11,112 nt of DNA, from NCBI GenBank assembly GCA_001724315.1, contig MEEC01000071.1:1-11112 (forward strand), given 5' to 3'. This document shows, piece by piece, positions 1-6,059 of this stretch. The DNA is from Lautropia sp. SCN 70-15. Its GTDB lineage: Bacteria > Pseudomonadota > Gammaproteobacteria > Burkholderiales > Burkholderiaceae_E. The position numbers and the translations under genes were made by a program. Numbering within the stretch: position 1 is the first letter of the stretch; the number at the start of each line of letters is the position of its first letter. The notes beneath the pieces were generated by a model. It saw nothing but the letters and a program-made list of their open reading frames with translations. It ran no database searches and was not told the DNA's origin.

Positions 1-1676
1 AGCGCGCGCAGCGAATCGCCGGTGATGCGCGCGAAGATGGGCGCGGCTACGACGCCGCCGTAATACTTGCCGGCCGAGGGTTCGTCGAGCATGACCGCCA
101 CGACCACCCTGGGATCCGAGGCCGGCGCGAAGCCGACGAAGGACGAGATGTACTTCTTCACGTACCGGCCGCCTTCCTGCTTGTGCGCGGTGCCGGTCTT
201 GCCGGCCACCCGGTAGCCGGCGATCTGCGCGCGTGGCGCGGTGCCCTGGGGGCCGGCGGCGAGCTCGAGCATCTTTCGGACCGCCCGCGCGGTCTGCGGC
301 TTGATCACCTGCTCGCCCTGCACCCGGCCGTCGGCCCGGAACATCGAGACCGGCACCAGCTCGCCGTCGCGCGCGAACACGCTGTATGCGCGCGCCAGCT
401 GCAGCAGCGAGACCGACATGCCGTGGCCGTAGGACATCGTGGCCTGCTCGATCGGCTTCCAGCTGCGGTACGGACGCACCCTGCCGGCCACCGCACCGGG
501 GAAACCCAGGCGGGGCGCCTGGCCGAAACCCAGCGCAGCGTAGAACTCCCACATCTTCTGGGCCGGCATGTCGAGCGCCATCTTGGCGGTGCCGACGTTC
601 GAGGACTTCTGGATGACCTCCTCGACGGTGAGCAGGCCGTGCGGGTGGGCGTCGCCGATCGTGTTCGGCCCGATGCGCATGCGCCCCGGCGCGGTGTCGA
701 TCACCGTCTCCGGACGCACCCGGCCCAGCTCGAGCGCCAGGGCGGCGGTGAAGGGCTTCATCGTCGAGCCGGGCTCGAAGGTGTCGGTCAGGACGCGGTT
801 GCGGAGCTGCGCGCCGGTGAGCTTGTCGCGCCGGTTCGGGTCGTAGGTCGGCCAGTTGGCCAGCGCGAGCACCTCGCCGGTCTTCACGTCGATCACGACC
901 GCGGCGCCGGCCTTGGCCTTGTGCTCCTGCACCGCGTCGCGCACCGCGTCGAAGGCGAGGAACTGGATCTTCGAATCGATCGAGAGCGCGAGGTCGCTGC
1001 CGTGGTGGGGTTCGCGGGTCGCGCCCACGTCCTCGATGATCCGCCCGAGCCGGTCGCGGATCACGCGACGGCTGCCGGGCTCGCCGGCGAGCACCGAGTT
1101 CTTGGCCAGCTCGACGCCTTCCTGCCCGATGTCCTCGACGTTGGTGAAGCCGACCACGTGCGCGATCGTCTCGCCCTCGGGGTAGTGCCGCTTGTACTCG
1201 CGCTGCTGGTGGATGCCCGGAATGCCGAGCGCGGCGATCTTCTGCGCGACGTCGGGTTCGACCTGGCGGCGCAGGTAGACGAAGGTCCGGTCGCTGTCGG
1301 CCAGCCGCTTGCGCAGGTCGGCCTCCTTCATCTGGAGCAGTTTCGCCAGCTGCGCGATCTGCGCCGGCGTGGCGTCGACGTCCTCGGGCGAGGCCCAGAC
1401 CGCCCGAGCGGGCAGGCTGGACGCGAGGACGATGCCGTTGCGGTCGAAGATCTTGCCGCGCGAAGCCGGAAGCTCGAGCGTGCGCGCATAGCGCGATTCG
1501 CCCTGGCGCTGCAGGAAGTCCTGGGTGAACACCTGCAGCCAGACGGCGCGGGCGGCCAGCGCGACGAAGCCGATGGCCACGAAGAACATCAGGACCTGGG
1601 AGCGGTAGGCCGGCAGCCGGACCCGCAACAGCGGGTTGGCGGCGAAGGGGACGTGGCGGCCGCGCTTGCGGGTCAT
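1..1676 (-). CDS. ftsI: FtsI (PBP3) septal peptidoglycan transpeptidase, 3' end cut by window
   Basis: FtsI is the inner-membrane class B penicillin-binding protein that cross-links septal peptidoglycan together with FtsW, FtsQLB and FtsN. The reading frame begins at ATG 1676 and is open to the window edge, giving 558 residues of a protein that is about 590 in E. coli, so only the extreme C-terminus is missing. Seen in the translation: a basic cytoplasmic tail (MTRKRGR), one membrane segment at about residues 27-45, a PBP-dimerisation region from about 75 to 250, then the transpeptidase domain. That domain has all three active-site motifs: STMK (Ser304 nucleophile, Lys307), SSN (358-360) and KTG (493-495, in GKTGTAHK). 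It starts 8 bases after the ftsL stop, which suggests co-transcription and probable coupling. Identification is secure from motifs plus position in the dcw cluster. Confidence 0.97.
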   Translation of the reverse strand, partial: MTRKRGRHVPFAANPLLRVRLPAYRSQVLMFFVAIGFVALAARAVWLQVFTQDFLQRQGESRYARTLELPASRGKIFDRNGIVLASSLPARAVWASPEDVDATPAQIAQLAKLLQMKEADLRKRLADSDRTFVYLRRQVEPDVAQKIAALGIPGIHQQREYKRHYPEGETIAHVVGFTNVEDIGQEGVELAKNSVLAGEPGSRRVIRDRLGRIIEDVGATREPHHGSDLALSIDSKIQFLAFDAVRDAVQEHKAKAGAAVVIDVKTGEVLALANWPTYDPNRRDKLTGAQLRNRVLTDTFEPGSTMKPFTAALALELGRVRPETVIDTAPGRMRIGPNTIGDAHPHGLLTVEEVIQKSSNVGTAKMALDMPAQKMWEFYAALGFGQAPRLGFPGAVAGRVRPYRSWKPIEQATMSYGHGMSVSLLQLARAYSVFARDGELVPVSMFRADGRVQGEQVIKPQTARAVRKMLELAAGPQGTAPRAQIAGYRVAGKTGTAHKQEGGRYVKKYISSFVGFAPASDPRVVVAVMLDEPSAGKYYGGVVAAPIFARITGDSLRA

Positions 1677-1684
1677 TGCCGCAC

Positions 1685-2131
1685 TCACTTGACCGGCGGC
1701 GCGCCGTTCGAGGCCGCGCGCGGGGCGCCGGCCGGGGAAGCGCGCCGCGCGCCGCCCGCGCTGTCCGCCTTGCGGGGGCCGGCCGCCGCCGCCCGCACGC
1801 CGGACAGGCGCGCGCCGGACGGCCGCTCGATCCAGGGCTGGCTCAGGCTCACCGAGCGCGTGACCGGGTCGACGCTCAGGTGCAGCGTGCGGTCGGCCGG
1901 CACCGCCTGCATGCCGAGCTCGCGGCGGGCACGCTCGTCGATCAGCGAGGCCTTGGCGAGCTCGGTCTGCTCGACCTGCAACTGGTTCCAGCGCACCTCG
2001 TGCTCGACGGCGTGGGTCTGTGCCCGCTCGAGGTCGATGAAGAGCTTGCGGGCCCGATGCTGGGACGTCACCAGGCCGAGCGCGCAGATCACGAGCAGGA
2101 AGGCGAGCATGAGGTTGAAGCGCGCGAGCAT
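1685..2131 (-). CDS. ftsL: Cell division protein FtsL
   Basis: FtsL is a small bitopic inner-membrane protein that joins FtsB and FtsQ in the FtsQLB complex, which activates FtsWI at the septum. The product has 148 residues. It starts MLARFNLML and has a single hydrophobic segment at about residues 7-23, then a charged, heptad-like coiled-coil stretch (about 24-80, with the SQHRARKLF and ERAQ motifs usual in betaproteobacterial FtsL). The last roughly 60 residues are rich in Ala, Pro, Gly and Arg and look disordered; E. coli FtsL is about 121 residues, so this is a C-terminal extension. It starts 11 bases after rsmH and ends 8 bases before ftsI, consistent with one dcw transcript. Sequence conservation in this family is low, so the call rests on topology, the N-terminal motif and gene order. 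Confidence 0.93.
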   Translation of the reverse strand: MLARFNLMLAFLLVICALGLVTSQHRARKLFIDLERAQTHAVEHEVRWNQLQVEQTELAKASLIDERARRELGMQAVPADRTLHLSVDPVTRSVSLSQPWIERPSGARLSGVRAAAAGPRKADSAGGARRASPAGAPRAASNGAPPVK

Positions 2132-2142
2132 CGTCCGGGCGC

Positions 2143-3120
2143 TCAGAGGCGCTCGGCGACCCGCAGCACCGCAGAGCGGGCGCGGGGGTTGGCGGCGATC
2201 TCGGACTCGCCGGGCAGCACCCGCGCCACCGGGCGCAGCCGCGCGGCGACCAGCGGCCGGGGCACGCCGGTCACCGGATCGCGCGGCGCGTCGCGGCCTG
2301 CTTCACGGGCGATGAACTGCTTGACCATCCGATCCTCGAGCGAGTGGAAACTGATGATCGCGAGCCGCCCGCCCGGGGACAGGCAGGCCGTTGCGCGATC
2401 GAGGACTAGCGCGAGTTCCTCAAGCTCCTGATTGACGAAAATCCGTAGAGCCTGAAAGGTGCGTGTGGCCGGGTCCTTGCCCACCTCCGCCCGCTTCTGG
2501 CGCCGCCTGACGACACCAGCCACGAGTGCGGCAAGCTCTCCTGTCGTGCGGAGCGCGCCGTCGCCGGCGTCCCGGCGGCAAGCAGCAATCGCCTGTGCAA
2601 TCGGAACAGCAAACCGTTCTTCCCCATATTCCCTCACCACCTTTGCGATGTCCTGCTCGGACGCTTCGAGCAGCCACTGCCGAGCCGAGATGCCCCGGGT
2701 CGGATCCATCCGCATGTCGAGCGGCCCGTCCGCGCGAAAACTGAAGCCGCGCTGCGCCTCGTCGAGCTGCGGCGACGAAACCCCCAGGTCGAGCAGGATC
2801 CCGTCGACCGCGGCCAAGCCGCGCGCCGCCAGCACCTCGCCGATCTCGGAGAAGCGCGCGTGATCGATCGAGAAGCGCGGATCGGTCCAGGCCCGCCCCG
2901 CGGCAACCGCGGCCGGATCGCGGTCGATCGCGAGCAGGCGACCGCCAGGGCCGAGCTCGCGCAGGATCGCCGCGCTGTGGCCGCCGCGCCCGAATGTGCC
3001 GTCGACGTAGCAGCCGTCCGGCCGGATCGCGAGGGCGCGAATGCAGGCATCGAGCAGGACCGGTTCGTGTCCGGATTCCGGGGCCCGTTGTTCGCGCGGT
3101 TCATCGCCGGGCGCCTTCAC
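2143..3120 (-). CDS. rsmH: 16S rRNA (cytosine1402-N4)-methyltransferase RsmH
   Basis: RsmH (MraW) transfers a methyl group from S-adenosylmethionine to N4 of C1402 in the ribosomal P site of 16S rRNA. The product has 325 residues, close to the family norm of about 310-320. Visible motifs are HEPVLL near residue 18, the SAM-binding DGTFGRGGHS at 40-49, DLGVSSPQLDEAQRGFSF in the middle, and the C-terminal ISFHSLEDRMVK, all diagnostic of MraW. The start is GTG at 3120, three bases after the mraZ stop. No other start codon lies between it and the conserved HEPVLL, and no good Shine-Dalgarno is seen, so translation probably depends on coupling to mraZ. Two stretches (about 2400-2460 and 2580-2660) have far more A/T-ending codons than the rest of the gene and its neighbours. 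Confidence 0.97.
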   Translation of the reverse strand: MKAPGDEPREQRAPESGHEPVLLDACIRALAIRPDGCYVDGTFGRGGHSAAILRELGPGGRLLAIDRDPAAVAAGRAWTDPRFSIDHARFSEIGEVLAARGLAAVDGILLDLGVSSPQLDEAQRGFSFRADGPLDMRMDPTRGISARQWLLEASEQDIAKVVREYGEERFAVPIAQAIAACRRDAGDGALRTTGELAALVAGVVRRRQKRAEVGKDPATRTFQALRIFVNQELEELALVLDRATACLSPGGRLAIISFHSLEDRMVKQFIAREAGRDAPRDPVTGVPRPLVAARLRPVARVLPGESEIAANPRARSAVLRVAERL

Positions 3121-3123
3121 GGG

Positions 3124-3558
3124 TCAGAAATTGAAGTTCGCGAGGGAGTCGGGCATCCCGGCGGCGATCGCGGCCTTCTCCTTCTCGGCCAGCGTCGCGG
3201 CGTCCCAGATCTCGAAGTGGCTGCCCATGCCGAGCAGCATCACCTCCTTCGACAACGAGGCCGCGGTGCGCAATTCCGGGGAAATCAGGATGCGGCCGGT
3301 GCCGTCCATCTCGACGTCGCAGGCGCTGCCGAGAAAGATCCGGGTCCAGGCGCGCGCCGAGATCGGCAGCGCCGCGAGGCGCTCGCGCTGCGCCTCCCAG
3401 ATCGGGCGGGGGAAGAGCAGGAGGCAGCCGTCGGGGTGGCGAGTCAGCGTAAGTTTGTGCTCACATTCCACGCCCAGCGCGTCGCGATGCTTGGCCGGGA
3501 CGGTCATCCGCCCCTTCGCATCGAGCAACAGCGCTGAACTTCCTTGGAACATGCCCAT
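3124..3558 (-). CDS. mraZ: Transcriptional regulator MraZ
   Basis: MraZ is a ring-forming DNA-binding protein of the AbrB/SpoVT fold that controls the dcw promoter, in E. coli as a repressor of its own operon. The product has 144 residues, near the family norm of about 150. It carries the two tandem SpoVT/AbrB half-domains, marked by DAKGRMTVP (13-21) and DGTGRILISP (85-94). The ATG at 3558 encodes MGMFQGSS; a second in-frame ATG at 3552 gives MFQG, the more usual beginning of homologues, so the true start may be two codons downstream. It heads the dcw cluster, separated by 3 bases from rsmH. Upstream lie a sigma70-like promoter and a 10-bp-periodic GTG array that match expectations for MraZ autoregulation. 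Confidence 0.97.
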   Translation of the reverse strand: MGMFQGSSALLLDAKGRMTVPAKHRDALGVECEHKLTLTRHPDGCLLLFPRPIWEAQRERLAALPISARAWTRIFLGSACDVEMDGTGRILISPELRTAASLSKEVMLLGMGSHFEIWDAATLAEKEKAAIAAGMPDSLANFNF

Positions 3559-3607
3559 CCAATCCGGCTGCGTGCCTGGGACGGCGCCCCACCGGAAGGG
3601 CTCCTGA

Positions 3608-3646
3608 TCCCACTAATTTGCACTTATCTGCACAAGTCACCACTTT
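3608..3646 (-). promoter_or_regulatory. Tandem MraZ-box array (four GTG repeats, 10-bp period)
   Basis: On the minus strand GTG begins at 3643, 3633, 3623 and 3613, exactly 10 bases apart, in the contexts AAAGTGGTGA, CTTGTGCAGA, TAAGTGCAAA and TTAGTGGGAT. A further GTGGGG begins at 3592, 21 bases on. MraZ is known to bind direct repeats of a short GTG/TGGG-type element spaced by one helical turn upstream of mraZ, and its ring shape contacts several repeats at once. The array covers the predicted -10 box and early transcribed region, which fits autorepression. The two middle repeats are degenerate (GTGCA rather than GTGGG). Confidence 0.7.
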
Positions 3647-3670
3647 ACGGAAAAGGTTGCGCCATGGCAA
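3642..3670 (-). promoter_or_regulatory. Probable sigma70 promoter of mraZ/dcw
   Basis: On the minus strand the hexamer TTGCCA (3670-3665, five of six matches to TTGACA) is followed after exactly 17 bases by TAAAGT (3647-3642, four of six matches to TATAAT). This predicts transcription starting near 3635 and a 5' leader of about 75 bases before the mraZ ATG. It is the best-scoring spaced pair I can find by eye between rnpB and mraZ. The -10 hexamer lies inside the first of the probable MraZ boxes. The promoter call is inference from sequence only. Confidence 0.6.
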
Positions 3671-3675
3671 GCCGG

Positions 3676-3699
3676 CCGGACGGGGAATTTCCAGTCCGG
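3676..3699. repeat. 24-bp nested inverted repeat upstream of the mraZ promoter
   Basis: The plus strand reads CCGGAC (3676-3681) and GTCCGG (3694-3699), a perfect 6-bp dyad, around an inner dyad GGAA-A-TTCC read on the minus strand. It sits just upstream of the predicted mraZ -35 box and about 100 bases after the 3' end of rnpB. It could be an operator or a weak transcript-end structure; there is no T-run after it on the minus strand, so it is not a typical intrinsic terminator. The rest of the 239-base interval between rnpB and mraZ holds only the mraZ promoter elements and a weak CGCCC/GGGCG stem near 3750-3772. Confidence 0.4.
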
Positions 3700-3797
3700 A
3701 CAAAGACTTAGCGAAGCTTGTTGAGAAGCTCGCGACCAAGGAAATCGTCGCCCGATTAATGACTTGGGCGAGCACGTGAATGTGCTTTGTGAAGAAA

Positions 3798-4218
3798 GGG
3801 GGAGCGGGCCTGTAGGCCGGATTCTGTTCGCCGGACCGAAGCCCGGCGTGACGACCATTCGTCTGGGCGACCGGTTGCCCGGCCGCTCGAGCCATCTACC
3901 CGCATGCTCGGACGGGCCGTCCTGTGGCGCCCGGAGGCGCCGCGCATGCCTATTCGATGTTGCTCCGGGTGGGGTTTGGCGTGCCGGTCGTGTCGCCACG
4001 ACCGCGGTGAGCTCTTACCTCGCCGTTTCACCCTTGCCGTCGGCAGCCGGCGAACCGGCTGCCGCTTGGGCGGTATGCTTTCTGTTCCACTTTCCGTCGC
4101 CCTGGGCCTTTCGGCTTGCTGCGCCTGGCCGTTAGCCAGCACCCTGCCCTGCGGAGTCCGGACCTTCCTCCAGTCGCGGCGCGAGGCCGCGGCCAGCGGC
4201 CGTCCGGCCCGCTCCCTG
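3798..4218 (-). ncRNA. rnpB: RNase P RNA (class A)
   Basis: This is the catalytic RNA of RNase P, which removes 5' leaders from precursor tRNAs. On the minus strand the hallmark regions appear in order. The 5' P1 strand GGGAGCGGGCC is at 4216-4206. The conserved GGAGGAAGGTCCGGACTCC block (P3/P4 side) is near 4170-4152, followed by GCAGGGCAGGGT. A P12-type hairpin GGCAGCCGG-TTCG-CCGGCTGCC is near 4063-4042. Next come GCAAGGGTGAAACGGCG, GGTAAGAGCTCACCGC and AATAGGCATGCG. The 3' block ACAGAATCCGGCCTACAGG is near 3828-3810, and the closing P1 strand GGCCCGCTCCC is at 3810-3800. The two P1 strands are perfectly complementary over 11 bases, which fixes both ends to within a few bases. Length is about 420, normal for a proteobacterial class A RNA. 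It follows denD by about 11 bases. No clear terminator follows it. Confidence 0.97.
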
Positions 4219-4225
4219 GGAAGGG

Positions 4226-4231
4226 ATTTTA
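4226..4231 (-). promoter_or_regulatory. Probable -10 box of the rnpB promoter, overlapping the denD stop codon
   Basis: Minus-strand TAAAAT (five of six matches to TATAAT) lies seven bases before the predicted first bases of RNase P RNA. Its first three bases are the TAA stop codon of denD, so the rnpB promoter is embedded in the end of denD. The matching -35 position, about 17-18 bases upstream, carries only a poor hexamer (CTGCAG/TGCAGG region near 4255-4249). Inference from position and sequence. Confidence 0.5.
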
Positions 4232-5227
4232 CGCCGATCCGCGCACGCCCTGCAGCCTGATGGCCGACGGATTGTCCTCGATGTAGGCGCGAACGATGGT
4301 CGCGAAGTCCGGGTCGGCGCGGAAGCCCATGGCCAGGGCGCGGGCGGTGTCGAAGTTCGCGGCCCAGGTCCGGACCAGCTTCAGCACCTTCTCGTCGGGC
4401 TGGTGGCGCACCAGCGCGACCGCCGCGTCGCCGCCCACCTCGCGCAGCGCGGCGAGCTCCTCTTCCATGCTGACGACCAGGCCCGGCAGGTTGATCGAGC
4501 GATTCCAGCCCCAGTCCTGCGGCGAGAGCTCGAGCGCGTGCAGGAACATTCCGACGACCGCGCGCGGCGAGGCGACCCACATCTTCGTGGCCGGCTCCAC
4601 CGGGAGGATCGCCTCGACGCCGGCCAGCGGCTCGCGGATGATGCCCGAGGCGAAGCCCGAGGCGGCGGCGTTCGGCGCGCCGGGGCGCACCACCACGGTG
4701 GGCACGCGCACCGCGCGGCCGTCGATGTAGCCCTTGCGGCTGTAGTCCGCAACCAGCAGCTCGCCGATCAGCTTCTGGATGCCGTAGGAGCCCTGGGGCG
4801 TGGGCGTGGTCGCGTCGGTGACCACGGCCGGCAGGTCGCCGCCGAAGACCGCGATCGAGCTGGTGAACAGCACGCGCGGCTGGTGACCCGCCGCCCGGCA
4901 GGCGTCGAGCAGCAGCCGGGTGCCGTCGAGGTTGACCCGCATGCCGAGGTCGAAGTCGGCTTCCGCCCCGCCGCTGACCACCGCGGCCAGGTGCACCACC
5001 ACCGCGGTATCGCGATCGATGAGGCCGCGCACGGTGGCAGGATCGGAGATGTCGCCGGTGCGGTACTCGACGCGAGCATCCTGCAGCACGCCGGCGCTCT
5101 GGTCGAAGCAGACGATCCGGTCGATCTTCGCCTCGCCGCCGGCCAGGCGCAGCGCGCCGCGATCGAGAAGCGCGCGGGCGAGCTGCTGGCCCAGGAAACC
5201 GGCGCCGCCGGTGATCAGGATCTTCAT
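4229..5227 (-). CDS. denD: DenD-like D-erythronate dehydrogenase (extended SDR family)
   Basis: This is an NAD-dependent epimerase/dehydratase-fold oxidoreductase of 332 residues, closest by eye to DenD, which oxidises D-erythronate at C2 to 2-oxo-tetronate in C4 sugar-acid catabolism. Visible features are the Rossmann glycine motif TGGAGFLG (6-13), the catalytic Ser in FTSSIAVFGG (near 123-124), and the catalytic pair Tyr148 and Lys152 in SYGIQK. The stretch RVPTVVVRPGAPNAAASGF near 173-191 is typical of DenD-type proteins. The start ATG overlaps the stop of the DUF3025 gene (ATGA, 4 bases), so the two are translationally coupled. The kinase, isomerase and aldolase partners known for the D-erythronate pathway (OtnK, OtnI, OtnC) are not in this window. 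The SDR fold is certain; the exact substrate is inferred. Confidence 0.82.
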   Translation of the reverse strand: MKILITGGAGFLGQQLARALLDRGALRLAGGEAKIDRIVCFDQSAGVLQDARVEYRTGDISDPATVRGLIDRDTAVVVHLAAVVSGGAEADFDLGMRVNLDGTRLLLDACRAAGHQPRVLFTSSIAVFGGDLPAVVTDATTPTPQGSYGIQKLIGELLVADYSRKGYIDGRAVRVPTVVVRPGAPNAAASGFASGIIREPLAGVEAILPVEPATKMWVASPRAVVGMFLHALELSPQDWGWNRSINLPGLVVSMEEELAALREVGGDAAVALVRHQPDEKVLKLVRTWAANFDTARALAMGFRADPDFATIVRAYIEDNPSAIRLQGVRGSA

Positions 5228-6033
5228 TGCGGGGAACTCCTTCGTCTGCCTGGTCTGAAAACGGAGGCGTCATTGTAGAACGCGGGGTCCTCGTTGCCGG
5301 GCCACCATCCGGGGATGCCGAGCAGGGGCAAGGGCGCCAGCCGTTCGCGCGCGAGCGCGCCGGCGTCGAGCGTCGCGGCGACCGCGGCATCGAGGCGATC
5401 GAGCGCGTCCGGCCGCCCGGGAGCGACGTCGTCGAGCGCCATCGCGACCGGCAGCGCGTGCGCGCAGAGAGCCTTGTACGGCGACTGCAGTTTCTCGAGC
5501 AGGGCGTGGCCCACGACCAGCACGCGGACGCGCGAGGCGAAGGTCTCGCGCCGGGCCACGAACAGGCCCCGCCAGTCGAAGCCCCGCAGGCTGGCGATCG
5601 CGCCCTCGTCGTCGGCGAGGAACAGCGCGCCGCTTTCGTCGAACAGCGTGATCGCGTCGCGCAGCGCGCCGCGCGGTCCGGCGAGGCTGGCCGGCCGGGC
5701 GCGGATCGCCTCGGCCTGCAGCCGGTTCATCCGCGCCTTGATCGCCGGCCAGCGCAGCCAGCACAGCGCGTTGAACCAGTCGTGCACCATGCCCGGCCCG
5801 TCGACGCGGGTCGGCACCTCGCCGGTCGCGGCGATGGCCAGCTCGTAGGGCATCGGGCCGGCCGCCGCCGCGTCGACGAAGCGCACCGGCGTTCCGCCTT
5901 CCAGCGCCAGGCCGCGCGCCTCGGCCAGCGCGTTCAGCCGCCCGAGATCGAGCCGCCCGACCGGGCGCGGATCGCTCGCCGTCGCCCACGCGGCGAAGGG
6001 CGCGAGCCAGGGCTGCCCCGCAGCGGGCTCCAC
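5224..6033 (-). CDS. DUF3025 domain protein, function unknown
   Basis: This is a conserved proteobacterial protein of unknown role, about 269 residues from a GTG at 6033. Family-like conserved stretches are WFNALCWLRWPAIKARMN, RDAITLFDESGALF, DWRGLFVARRETF, the QSPYKALCAHALPVA segment, and the C-terminal LLGIPGWWPGNEDPAFYND. No signal peptide, membrane segment or recognisable catalytic motif is seen, so it is probably cytoplasmic. The start was chosen because this is the only usual start codon between the pyrC stop and the conserved part (QPWLAPF follows). A GGAG lies about 12 bases upstream, which is rather far. It begins 26 bases after pyrC and its TGA overlaps the denD ATG. I have a recollection, not a checked fact, that a DUF3025 gene next to pyrC is common in Burkholderiales. 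Confidence 0.85.
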   Translation of the reverse strand: MEPAAGQPWLAPFAAWATASDPRPVGRLDLGRLNALAEARGLALEGGTPVRFVDAAAAGPMPYELAIAATGEVPTRVDGPGMVHDWFNALCWLRWPAIKARMNRLQAEAIRARPASLAGPRGALRDAITLFDESGALFLADDEGAIASLRGFDWRGLFVARRETFASRVRVLVVGHALLEKLQSPYKALCAHALPVAMALDDVAPGRPDALDRLDAAVAATLDAGALARERLAPLPLLGIPGWWPGNEDPAFYNDASVFRPGRRRSSPQ

Positions 6034-6059
6034 CTGCGCGCCCGGCTCCGCCGCCCGCC

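Noticed and set aside
183..2315. A 710-codon plus-strand open frame opposite ftsI and ftsL
   Set aside because: It is antisense to FtsI and FtsL, which have full catalytic motifs. Its translation is Arg/Ala/Gly/His-rich low-complexity sequence, as expected for an antisense frame in GC-rich DNA.
3904..4260. Plus-strand open frames opposite rnpB
   Set aside because: They lie entirely across a highly structured RNA gene whose helices and conserved blocks explain the sequence.
3756..5390. A 544-codon minus-strand open frame spanning rnpB and denD
   Set aside because: It is out of frame with DenD and runs through the RNase P RNA gene. Its translation is Arg/Pro/Ala-rich without motifs.
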